6,869 bases of DNA, taken from contig CACYDL010000264.1 of assembly GCA_902773195.1 (NCBI GenBank), forward strand, positions 1 to 6,869. The letters are read 5' to 3'. Made by a program: the position numbers and the translations under genes. Below the pieces are notes generated by a model. It ran no database searches. It saw nothing but the letters and a program-made list of their open reading frames with translations, and had not been told where the DNA came from. The first letter of the stretch is position 1. Each line of letters starts with the position of its first letter. Source of the stretch: an uncultured Lachnospiraceae bacterium (GTDB lineage Bacteria > Bacillota_A > Clostridia > Lachnospirales > Lachnospiraceae). This document shows positions 1 to 6,772 of this stretch, in pieces.

Positions 1-1
1 C

Positions 2-370
2 ATCATCAACATCGTCTTCCTGATCGCGGGCTGCTTCATCGACGCGAACTCGGCGATGTACATCTTCATCCCGATCATGCTGCCGGTCGCCAGGGCCCTC
101 GGCTACAACGAGATCGCCTTCGGCATCGTCGCCACCGTCAATCTGGCCATCGGCCAGGTGACGCCGCCCGTGGGCGTCAACCTCTTCGTCGCCATCGGGC
201 TCCGGATCCGGGACGTCAAAAAGTCGCTGGAGGCCGGCAGGGACGAATTCTACAACATCACCCTCCCGATGATCGCGAAGGCGGTCGTGCCGATGATCAT
301 CGCCTGCCTGATCGTGCTGCTGCTGATCACCTATATTCCCCAGATCAGCCTGCTGCTCGTGAAGGGCTGA
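2..370 (+). CDS. dctM: TRAP transporter large permease DctM, C-terminal part (5' end outside window)
   Basis: This is the reading frame open from the window edge to TGA at 368-370, 122 residues. The family is usually about 425-430 residues, so roughly the last 29% is here. DctM is the large membrane subunit of TRAP (tripartite ATP-independent periplasmic) transporters and moves organic anions with a cation gradient. The family hallmark is visible in the middle: an IGQVTPPVGVNLFV stretch in a hydrophobic context, preceded by a CFIDANSAMYIF segment that aligns with the usual 'GMFIDPTAA' region. A last hydrophobic helix (IIACLIVLLLITYI) lies close to the C-terminus, as expected. The ATG at 56 is internal and is not the true start. 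DctP follows after 143 bases, so the gene order is M then P, with DctQ presumably upstream. The family is certain; the substrate cannot be read from this fragment. Confidence 0.93.
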   Translation: MINIVFLIAGCFIDANSAMYIFIPIMLPVARALGYNEIAFGIVATVNLAIGQVTPPVGVNLFVAIGLRIRDVKKSLEAGRDEFYNITLPMIAKAVVPMIIACLIVLLLITYIPQISLLLVKG

Positions 371-388
371 GAACGCTCATTGATCTGC

Positions 389-402
389 CCGCCCGCGGGC
401 GG
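389..402. repeat. 14-base perfect palindrome between dctM and dctP
   Basis: The 14 bases CCGCCCGCGGGCGG equal their own reverse complement. In RNA this gives a 5-bp GC stem with a CGCG loop. It starts 18 bases after the dctM stop. No T-run follows (the next bases are cggatgatgataaa), so it is not a convincing intrinsic terminator. It may protect the 3' end of upstream mRNA or be a protein site. A palindrome of this size can arise by chance in GC-rich DNA. Confidence 0.4.
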
Positions 403-429
403 CGGATGATGATAAATACAACGCAACAA

Positions 430-485
430 GTCCGGTCCGCCGTCTCACGGCCCTTCTGATTTTGTGGCTTTGGCCGCGGCCGGAC
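430..485 (+). other. Hairpin in the untranslated leader just upstream of dctP
   Basis: GTCCGG (430-435) pairs with CCGGAC (480-485). After one bulged T at 436 the stem continues with CCGC (437-440) against GCGG (476-479), giving 10 base pairs. The loop holds a small inner hairpin around 440-450 (CCGT-ctc-ACGG). It ends 15 bases before the dctP ribosome site. TRAP binding proteins are commonly needed in excess over their permeases, so a processing or stabilising hairpin here is plausible. That role is inference. I see no convincing -35/-10 pair in this gap. Confidence 0.4.
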
Positions 486-513
486 GCACCGCAATGATGC
501 AAAGGAGAGAAGC

Positions 514-1629
514 ATGAAAAGAAAAATCGCGCTGGTATCTGCAACCTTACTCGCTCTGACAACGATGAGCACCGGCCTGACCGTTTCCGCGTCGGAGCTT
601 TCCTATCACGACTACGACGGCTCGGACGTCTACGTCGCCGCCGATGAGGCCGCGGAGTACACCGGGACCGACGAGTGGCCGACGGTCACGTGGAATTTCG
701 ACTGCTCCACGGGCGATACCTCCACCTGGGCGCAGGCCGGCTACTACTTCAACGCTCTGATGCAGGAATCCACCGGCGGCGCCGTCTCCGTGGAAGTCTA
801 CGCGGGCGAGCAGCTCGTCAACGGCTCCCAGGTCGACGGAATCCAGGGCCTGATGGACGGCGATCCGATCCAGGTCTCCCTTCATTCCAACCTGATCTAC
901 GCCAACTTTGATCCCCGCTTCAACGCGGTTTCCCTTCCCTACATCTTTGACGACTACGAAGACGTCGACAAGACCCTCGGCGGCGAGGCCGGCGAGGCCC
1001 TCAAGGGCGTTCTCTCCGAGTACGGCCTTGTCTGCGAAGGCATTGCCGAGAACGGCTTCCGCCAGATCACGAACTCCAAGCAGCCCATCACGAAGGTTGA
1101 CGATCTCTCCTCGATCAAGATGAGAATCTGCGCCAACGATCTCTGCGCCGAGGTCTACAAGGAGTGGGGCTGCGACGCCACCGTCATGAACTGGTCCGAG
1201 ACCTACACCTCCCTGCAGCAGGGAACCGTCGACGGCGAGGAGAATCCGGAGACGGCCATCGACTCCGCCTCCGTCCAGGACGTCCAGGACTACATCTCCC
1301 TCTGGAACGCCTACTATGACTGCCTGTTCTTCTGCATCAACCAGGACGCCTACGATCAGTTCACGGATGAGCAGAAGGCCGTCATCGACGCCAACGCCGC
1401 GAAGGCCGTCCAGTACCAGAAGGAGACCAACCGCGCGAAGGTCGACGAGCTCGTCGCGGAGTGGACGGAATCCGGCGTGATGCAGGTCACCCCGTATGAA
1501 GACGTCGACTCCGATTCCTTCAAGGAAGCGGCGGCGGGAGCGGCCGACTGGTATGTGGCCTCCCTTGTCTCCAACGCGAATATGAGCGAGGAAGAAGCCC
1601 AGGCGTACGTCGCGCTGTTCACCGAGTAA
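514..1629 (+). CDS. dctP: TRAP transporter substrate-binding protein, DctP family
   Basis: This is a 371-residue extracytoplasmic solute receptor that would bind an organic acid outside the membrane and deliver it to DctQM. The ATG follows AAAGGAG (501-507) at a 6-base spacing. A signal peptide is clear: KRK at 2-4, a hydrophobic core to about residue 22, and a likely cut after VSA near residue 26. DctP-family marks follow in order: GFRQITNSKQPI (181-192), IKMR (201-204) whose Arg204 matches the conserved carboxylate-binding arginine, and a SLQQGTVDGEENP block (233-245) matching the family's 'Q-G-VDGQENP'. There is no lipobox cysteine after the signal core, which is odd for a monoderm, where such receptors are normally lipoproteins. 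An acidic linker (residues 28-55) and seven cysteines (64, 174, 206, 211, 220, 270, 274) in the mature part are also unusual. Family is sure; the ligand is unknown, though Arg204 favours a carboxylate. Confidence 0.95.
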   Translation: MKRKIALVSATLLALTTMSTGLTVSASELSYHDYDGSDVYVAADEAAEYTGTDEWPTVTWNFDCSTGDTSTWAQAGYYFNALMQESTGGAVSVEVYAGEQLVNGSQVDGIQGLMDGDPIQVSLHSNLIYANFDPRFNAVSLPYIFDDYEDVDKTLGGEAGEALKGVLSEYGLVCEGIAENGFRQITNSKQPITKVDDLSSIKMRICANDLCAEVYKEWGCDATVMNWSETYTSLQQGTVDGEENPETAIDSASVQDVQDYISLWNAYYDCLFFCINQDAYDQFTDEQKAVIDANAAKAVQYQKETNRAKVDELVAEWTESGVMQVTPYEDVDSDSFKEAAAGAADWYVASLVSNANMSEEEAQAYVALFTE

Positions 1630-1650
1630 TTCACGAAAGCAATGCCGGCC

Positions 1651-1681
1651 GGAGCCGCGCGGCAGGTGAATACGCGGCTCC
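1651..1681 (+). other. First of two tandem hairpins after dctP
   Basis: GGAGCCGCG (1651-1659) and CGCGGCTCC (1673-1681) are perfect 9-bp inverted repeats with a 13-base loop, starting 21 bases after the dctP stop. There is no T-run after it; the second hairpin starts only three bases later. Such a stem in front of a terminator could block 3'-to-5' RNA decay and stabilise dctP mRNA. That role is inferred. Confidence 0.55.
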
Positions 1682-1684
1682 ATC

Positions 1685-1727
1685 CGGGCATCCGTCCCCC
1701 CGGCCCGGGCGGACGGATGCCCGTTTT
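1685..1727 (+). terminator. Rho-independent terminator of the TRAP operon
   Basis: CGGGCATCCGTCC (1685-1697) and GGACGGATGCCCG (1711-1723) form a perfect 13-bp stem with a 13-base GC-rich loop, followed directly by TTTTC (1724-1728). The stem is very strong but the T-run is short, so some read-through into the exporter gene is possible. A second run of six T lies at 1742-1747, just before the exporter's ribosome site. Confidence 0.88.
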
Positions 1728-1761
1728 CATGGACAGGATTCTTTTTTGAGGAGCGAAGCCT

Positions 1762-2358
1762 ATGCCCCTTGACGTATATCTCTCGTTTATCGCCTACGCC
1801 TGCGCCACGACGTTCCTTCCCGGACCCAACAACATCCTGCTGCTGGCGGCCGCGGGGCAGTTCGGCTTCCGCAGGTGTGTCCCCCTGCTGCTGGGCATCT
1901 GGACCGGCCTGGTCACCGTGATGCTGCTGGCGGGAGGCTTCTGCAGCGTTCTGGGGAATCTGATTCCCGGGATCGCTCCCTATTTCCGGTACGTCGGCGC
2001 CGCCTACATCCTCTGGCTTGCCTGGAAAACGCTGACGCGAAAGCCTGCCGGCGCGGACAGCGCCGAGGTGACCCGGCCGCTGGGATTCCGCGACGGTTTT
2101 CTGCTGCAGTTTCTCAACGTCAAGGTCATCATGCTCGGCCTCGCCGCCTATCCCGGCTACTTCCTTCCCCACGGCTCCGGGTTTCTCCTCGTCCTCCTGT
2201 TCGCGGTGACGATGACCGCCTGCTGCGGGACGGGAAACCTGATCTGGACGGCGGCGGGAAGCCTGCTCTTCAGGGTCTACAGCCGCTGCTACAAGGCGGT
2301 CAACGCCGTCATGGCGGCGCTGCTGGTCTACTGCGCGGTGAAGGTCCTGATGATCTGA
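1762..2358 (+). CDS. LysE/RhtB-family exporter, EamB-like (cysteine/O-acetylserine type)
   Basis: This is a 198-residue inner-membrane efflux protein of about six helices, the usual length for the LysE/RhtB family. The ATG follows GAGGAG (1748-1753) at 8 bases. The family motif PGPNNILLL is at residues 20-28, at the end of the first helix. Helix two starts after GFRRCVPLLLGI (35-46), and 'AAYILWLAWKTL' (80-91) is typical. The second half has LQFLNVKVIM (115-124), with NVK where most relatives have NPK, and the C-terminus reads ALLLVYCAVKVLMI. From memory both features match E. coli EamB (YfiK), which exports cysteine and O-acetylserine, so that substrate class is the best guess. It stands alone between two terminators. 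No promoter is visible in the 34 bases between the upstream terminator and the gene, so it may depend on read-through or a promoter inside dctP. Family sure, substrate moderate. Confidence 0.9.
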   Translation: MPLDVYLSFIAYACATTFLPGPNNILLLAAAGQFGFRRCVPLLLGIWTGLVTVMLLAGGFCSVLGNLIPGIAPYFRYVGAAYILWLAWKTLTRKPAGADSAEVTRPLGFRDGFLLQFLNVKVIMLGLAAYPGYFLPHGSGFLLVLLFAVTMTACCGTGNLIWTAAGSLLFRVYSRCYKAVNAVMAALLVYCAVKVLMI

Positions 2359-2368
2359 GAACGGACCC

Positions 2369-2425
2369 GGCGCACTGAGCGGGCCCTGGTGCACTGAGCA
2401 GTTTCTGGCGCACAGAGCCGGTTCC
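2369..2425. repeat. Three tandem imperfect 19-base direct repeats
   Basis: Units are 2369-2387, 2388-2406 and 2407-2425, exactly 19 bases each with no spacer. They read ggcgcactgagcgggccct, ggtgcactgagcagtttct and ggcgcacagagccggttcc. The first 12 positions (GGCGCACTGAGC) are nearly fixed, with one change in each of units 2 and 3, and the last seven vary. They begin 11 bases after the exporter stop. The 19-base period (nearly two helical turns) would suit repeated protein contacts; a mini-satellite is the simpler reading. The 3' end of unit 3 is also the left arm of the inverted repeat at 2418-2462. Confidence 0.75.
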
Positions 2426-2477
2426 GACGGTCCGTGACGCGGCCGGAGGCCGCGGGAACCGGATCCGCCGTCTTTTC
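2426..2477 (+). terminator. Probable intrinsic terminator after the exporter, with a competing fold
   Basis: GACGG (2426-2430) pairs with CCGTC (2468-2472), and the stem continues with TCCG (2431-2434) against CGGA (2460-2463). An inner stem CGCGGCC/GGCCGCG (2438-2444, 2448-2454) caps it. TTTTC follows at 2473-2477. A second perfect 8-bp inverted repeat, CCGGTTCC (2418-2425) with GGAACCGG (2455-2462), crosses this stem and cannot form at the same time. The inner stem is shared by both. The bulges and short T-run make the terminator call tentative. Confidence 0.5.
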
Positions 2478-2482
2478 GGCCC

Positions 2483-2497
2483 GTCAATTACCTTGAC
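2483..2497. promoter_or_regulatory. Operator-like dyad over the opp -35 box
   Basis: GTCAA (2483-2487), five bases (ttacc), then TTGAC (2493-2497) form a perfect 5-5-5 dyad whose right arm is most of the -35 hexamer TTGACA. A repressor bound here would block the promoter. The right arm is fixed by the -35 consensus, so only the left arm is independent evidence, and five matching bases can occur by chance. Confidence 0.35.
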
Positions 2498-2522
2498 AGA
2501 TAGAATCCCGTGACGATAAAAT
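2493..2522 (+). promoter_or_regulatory. Sigma-A (sigma-70 type) promoter for oppBCDF
   Basis: A perfect -35 TTGACA (2493-2498) is followed by 18 bases and a -10 TAAAAT (2517-2522, five of six consensus bases). An overlapping reading with GATAAA at 2515-2520 gives a 16-base spacer. The site lies in a sharp AT-rich island (about 2484-2565) within otherwise GC-rich DNA and points at oppB. The start of transcription would be near 2529, leaving an untranslated leader of about 135 bases. Confidence 0.8.
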
Positions 2523-2529
2523 AAAAAAT

Positions 2530-2562
2530 TGTGAAATTTGTATGTTATTTTCAACTTTCACA
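2530..2562. promoter_or_regulatory. Inverted repeat at the predicted opp transcription start
   Basis: TGTGAAA (2530-2536) and TTTCACA (2556-2562) are perfect 7-base inverted repeats separated by 19 AT-rich bases, beginning at about +1 of the predicted transcript. The half-sites are 26 bases apart centre to centre, about 2.5 helical turns. The arms contain TGTGA/TCACA, but the spacing is far from the 6 bases of a CRP site. It could be a regulator site or a leader hairpin. Confidence 0.4.
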
Positions 2563-2567
2563 CATTC

Positions 2568-2630
2568 GCGGCGCGCCGCCGCGCGGAGGTTCCGGAGCCA
2601 GTCGTTTCCGGAGCGGAGCGCGGTCTCCGG
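2568..2630 (+). other. GC-rich structured leader of the opp mRNA with alternative pairings
   Basis: A 12-base palindrome (GCGGCGCGCCGC, 2568-2579) is followed by two direct copies of TTCCGGAGC (2590-2598 and 2606-2614). The CCGGAG inside either copy (2592-2597 or 2608-2613) can pair with CTCCGG at 2625-2630, so two mutually exclusive hairpins are possible. The segment ends 18 bases before the oppB ribosome site (AAGGAG, 2649-2654). I do not recognise a known riboswitch or T-box element, and the GC-rich composition makes some pairing expected. Confidence 0.35.
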
Positions 2631-2663
2631 CCGACGGGATTTCAGAATAAGGAGAAGAACTCT

Positions 2664-3566
2664 ATGGCAAAGTATATCCTGAAGCGGCTCGGCCTGGCGC
2701 TGGTCACGATCTGGCTCGTCGCGACGCTGACCTTTTTCCTTATGAATATGGTGCCCGGAGGTCCGTTTCTTTCCGAGAAGGCCGTGAGCCCCAAGGCCCT
2801 GGCCGCGCTGGAGGAGAAATACGGGCTGGACAAGCCGCTGGGGCAGCAGTATCTCACCTATATGAACGACGCCCTGCATCTTGACTTCGGCGACAGCCTG
2901 AAGCAGCGCGGGCGCACCGTCATGTCGATTATTTCCACGAAGTTCCCGGTGTCCGCCAGGATCGGCGGCCTGGCAGTGCTGGTCGCCTTCTGCGTCGGCG
3001 TGCCTCTGGGGTGTCTCTCCGCGGTGAACCGCGGCAAGGTCATGGACAACCTCATCATCGTCATCGCCACCTGCGGCATCGCCGTGCCCAGCTTCGTGAC
3101 CTGCACCCTTCTCAAGTATACGGGGCTCTTCCCGACCCTGGGCCTGAAATCCTGGCAGAACTACATCATGCCGGTGGCGGCCCTCGCCTTCTATCCTACG
3201 GCTTACATCACGCGCCTCATGCGGTCCTCCATGCTGGACGTCCTGGGACAGGACTACATGCGGACCGCGCGGGCAAAAGGTCTGAACCAGTTTGTGAGTC
3301 TCTTCAAGCATGCGCTCCGCAACGCGATTCTCCCGGTGGTCACCTACATGGGACCGCTGCTCGCCTACACCGTGACGGGCAGCTTCATCGTGGAGAAGAT
3401 TTTCGTGATCCCGGGTCTGGGCGGAGAATTCATCAGTTCGATCACGAACCGCGACTACACGCTGATCATGGGAACCACGATTTTCCTGGCGACCCTCGTC
3501 GTCCTGATGAACGTGCTGGTTGACATCGTCTACAAGATCATCGACCCGAGAATCAAGCTGAAGTAA
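2664..3566 (+). CDS. oppB: Oligopeptide ABC transporter permease OppB
   Basis: This 300-residue membrane subunit forms half of the peptide channel with OppC. I chose the ATG at 2664 because AAGGAG (2649-2654) lies 9 bases before it and MAKYILKRLGLALVTIWLV is the typical OppB start. The frame is open further up to a TTG at 2538, but that extension is arginine-rich, lacks a ribosome site and does not look like the family. About six helices are seen (near residues 9-29, 99-123, 127-150, 168-188, 222-245, 268-290). PGGPF at 31-35 follows helix one. The EAA coupling loop that contacts the ATPases is DYMRTARAKGL (197-207). The C-terminus (VDIVYKIIDPRIKLK) matches OppB rather than DppB. It is the first gene of the operon and has its own promoter. 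OppC follows after 75 bases. Confidence 0.95.
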   Translation: MAKYILKRLGLALVTIWLVATLTFFLMNMVPGGPFLSEKAVSPKALAALEEKYGLDKPLGQQYLTYMNDALHLDFGDSLKQRGRTVMSIISTKFPVSARIGGLAVLVAFCVGVPLGCLSAVNRGKVMDNLIIVIATCGIAVPSFVTCTLLKYTGLFPTLGLKSWQNYIMPVAALAFYPTAYITRLMRSSMLDVLGQDYMRTARAKGLNQFVSLFKHALRNAILPVVTYMGPLLAYTVTGSFIVEKIFVIPGLGGEFISSITNRDYTLIMGTTIFLATLVVLMNVLVDIVYKIIDPRIKLK

Positions 3567-3641
3567 CGGCGGTCTGTTGCGGCAAATGAGTCCGGTGCCC
3601 GCGGGGGATTTCCGGAATGGCAGAACTACGAAGGAGAGAAG

Positions 3642-4694
3642 ATGAAACCGACTCCCAATCCACTCAGTTTTCAGGCCAGGATCAGCCCGGAGGATTTTCT
3701 TCCGGCGTCAAACGAGGAAAAGCAGGGCCTGGTGGTCATGCGCGAAAGCGTCAGCTTCTGGAAGGACGGCCTGCGCCGGTTCCGGCGCAACAAGGTGGCG
3801 ATGACCAGCCTCGTGGTCATCATCATTATCATGATCTTTTCATTTATCGTGCCGGCCTTCTATCCGTACACCTATGAGCAGCAGGTCCGCGGCAGCGAGC
3901 ACCTGGCTCCCTTCGAATACTCGGAGCAGGAGCTGGAGCGCAAGGCGGCGGGAGAAGCCGTCTTCCCGCATGTGCTCGGGACGGACAAGCTGGGACGTGA
4001 TTACGCGATCCGCGTGATGATGGGGAGCCGCGTCTCCCTGATCGTCGGCCTGGTGGCGGCGGTGATCATCCTGCTCATCGGCTCGGTCTTCGGCTCCATT
4101 GCCGCGTTCTTCGGCGGCTGGGTGGACATCATCATGATGCGGATCGTGGATATCATCTACACGATCCCGGACGTGCTGCTGATCGTTCTTCTGAGCTTCG
4201 CGCTGAAGGCCCCCCTGGAGCATCTGGCGACGGTGCCCGGCTTCGGGTGGATCCAGGTGCTGGGGCGCAACCTGATCAGCATCTTCATCGTCTTTGCCCT
4301 TCTGTACTGGGGCGGCATGGCGCGCATGGTGCGAAGCCAGATCCTGACCCTCAAGGAGAGCGAATACGTGACGGCGGCCCGGGCCCTCGGCGCCTCCAGC
4401 GGCCGCATCATCCGCAAGCACCTGCTGACAAACTGCATCGGCACGCTGATCGTGACGACGACGCTGCAGATCCCGTCCTCCATTTTCACCGAGAGCTTCC
4501 TCAGCTTCCTCGGCCTGGGCGTGGCGGTGCCGATGCCTTCCCTGGGAAGTCTGGCCAGCGACGCGATCAACGGCATCAACACATACCCGTACCTTCTGTT
4601 CATCCCGGCGATCCTGATCAGTCTGATCATCCTGAGCTTCAATCTGCTGGGCGACGGTCTGCGGGATGCCTTTGACCCCAAGATGAAGAACTGA
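3642..4694 (+). CDS. oppC: Oligopeptide ABC transporter permease OppC
   Basis: This 350-residue protein is the second channel subunit, partner of OppB. The ATG follows AAGGAG (3631-3636) at 5 bases. The first 50 residues are cytoplasmic (OppC N-terminal domain, ending in RRFRRNKVAM), then helix one spans about 52-73. A long external segment (74-118) ends in the family motif LGTDKLGRD (112-120). Four to five further helices follow. The EAA loop is EYVTAARALGASSGRIIRKH (241-260), and the C-terminus NLLGDGLRDAFDPKMKN is diagnostic. Its length is above the E. coli form (about 300), mainly through the N-terminal tail and external loop, as is common in Bacillota. OppD starts 45 bases downstream. 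No defect is seen. Confidence 0.95.
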   Translation: MKPTPNPLSFQARISPEDFLPASNEEKQGLVVMRESVSFWKDGLRRFRRNKVAMTSLVVIIIIMIFSFIVPAFYPYTYEQQVRGSEHLAPFEYSEQELERKAAGEAVFPHVLGTDKLGRDYAIRVMMGSRVSLIVGLVAAVIILLIGSVFGSIAAFFGGWVDIIMMRIVDIIYTIPDVLLIVLLSFALKAPLEHLATVPGFGWIQVLGRNLISIFIVFALLYWGGMARMVRSQILTLKESEYVTAARALGASSGRIIRKHLLTNCIGTLIVTTTLQIPSSIFTESFLSFLGLGVAVPMPSLGSLASDAINGINTYPYLLFIPAILISLIILSFNLLGDGLRDAFDPKMKN

Positions 4695-4739
4695 TGACGA
4701 CGCAAAGTGGCGGAAACCTGAGCAAGGGGAGACAGGCCG

Positions 4740-5734
4740 ATGAGTGAATATCTGGTAAACATAGAACATGAGCGGCTTTCGTTCTTTACGCCGGCCGGAG
4801 AGGTCAAGGCGCTGAACGACGTCAGCATTCATATCGAGGAGGGCGAGGTCCTCGGCATCGTGGGCGAGAGCGGCTCCGGCAAGTCCGTGACCGCCTATTC
4901 CCTGATGGGACTGACCGCGTATCCGGGCAAGCTCCTCGGGGGAAGCCTGGATTTCAACGGACACCATATCAACGACATGACCGAGAAGGAGCTGCGGAAA
5001 ATCCGCGGCAGCGAGGTGTCGATCATCTTCCAGGATCCGATGACGTCGCTGAACCCGGTCTACACGGTGGGCAACCAGATCCGCGAGGTGCTGAAGCTCC
5101 ACACGAACAAATCGCGCAGGGAGATCGACGAGCGGGCGGAGGAGCTGCTGACGCTGGTCGGCATCAACGAGCCCAAAAGACGCCTCAAGCAGTATCCCCA
5201 CGAGATGTCCGGCGGTATGCGGCAGCGCATCATGATCGCGATGGCCCTGGCCTGCGAGCCGAAGCTTCTGATCGCCGACGAGCCGACGACGGCCCTCGAC
5301 GTGACGATCCAGGCGCAGATCCTGGAGCTGATGATGGAGCTGAAGGAAAAGCTCGGCATGGCGATCATGATCATCACCCACGACCTGGGCGTGGTGGCCA
5401 GCATGTGCGACCACATCGCGGTCATGTACGCGGGCAATATCGTCGAATACGGCACGACGGACGACATCTTCTACAGGCCGAAGCACGAGTACACCAAGGG
5501 CCTGATCCGGAGCATTCCGCGGATCAACGCCACGGAGCATGAGCGGCTGATCCCCATCGAGGGGACGCCGGTGGACCTTCTCAACCCGCCGAAGGGATGC
5601 CCCTTTGCCTCCCGCTGCGACAGCTGCATGCAGATCTGCCTCCGGGAGAAGGCGCCGGTCACGTACTTCGACGACGTACATTACGCCTCCTGCTGGCTTA
5701 ACCAGAAGGCGGCCCAGGAGGGAGGTCAGGAGAA

Positions 5735-5738
<4 letters not shown>
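4740..5738 (+). CDS. oppD: Oligopeptide ABC transporter ATP-binding protein OppD
   Basis: This 332-residue cytoplasmic ATPase pairs with OppF to drive peptide import. The ATG follows AGGGGA (4725-4730) at 9 bases. The motifs are complete: Walker A GESGSGKS (42-49), Q-loop FQDPMTSLNP (97-106, Gln98), signature SGGMRQR (157-163; M in place of Q, normal for OppD), Walker B LLIADEP (176-182, catalytic Glu181), D-loop around 185-187 and switch His214. The oligopeptide/dipeptide C-terminal domain ends with Cys287, Cys293, Cys300 and Cys318, spaced x5, x6 and x17. This motif is known in the family to bind a [4Fe-4S] cluster. An extra cysteine at 296 sits inside it. The stop overlaps the oppF start, so the two subunits are translationally coupled. 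Confidence 0.96.
5721..5738 (+). promoter_or_regulatory. Ribosome site and TTG start of oppF, overlapping the oppD stop
   Basis: GGAGG (5721-5725) inside the end of oppD lies 9 bases before TTG at 5735-5737; the oppD stop TGA is 5736-5738, giving a TTGA overlap. The protein from this TTG begins SKELLRVEHLYQYFP, the normal OppF start. The next in-frame methionine is residue 106, beyond Walker A, so TTG is the only workable start. The strong ribosome site probably offsets the weak codon. Confidence 0.85.

Positions 5739-6772
<1,034 letters not shown>

Noticed and set aside
380..417. Possible promoter for dctP (TTGATC with GATAAAT)
   Set aside because: The spacing of about 25 bases is too long for a sigma-A promoter and no better -35 is found.
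2369..2425. CRISPR array
   Set aside because: The units are adjacent, 19 bases long and imperfect, with at most seven variable bases between cores; no cas genes are near.
547..2487. A 646-codon open frame on the minus strand across dctP and the exporter
   Set aside because: It is antisense to two clear genes and a terminator, its product is an Arg/Gly/Val/Asp-rich string without motifs, and such shadows are expected in GC-rich DNA.
2530..2562. CRP/FNR-type binding site
   Set aside because: The arms contain TGTGA and TCACA, but they are separated by far more than the 4-6 bases such dimers need.
2538..2663. In-frame N-terminal extension of oppB from a TTG start
   Set aside because: No ribosome site precedes the TTG, which lies about 10 bases from the predicted transcription start; the 42 extra residues are unlike OppB, and the ATG at 2664 has a good AAGGAG.
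2484..3311. A 275-codon minus-strand frame running from oppB into the promoter region
   Set aside because: It is antisense to oppB and crosses the AT-rich promoter island; no domain is visible.
3586..3645. A 19-codon frame whose TGA overlaps the ATG of oppC
   Set aside because: The stop-start overlap is attractive for coupling, but there is no ribosome site before its ATG and no sign of coding selection.
3840..5681. A 613-codon open frame on the minus strand across oppC and oppD
   Set aside because: It is antisense to two genes with full motif sets, has a composition typical of shadow frames (His, Arg, Asp, Gln rich), and shows no recognisable domain.
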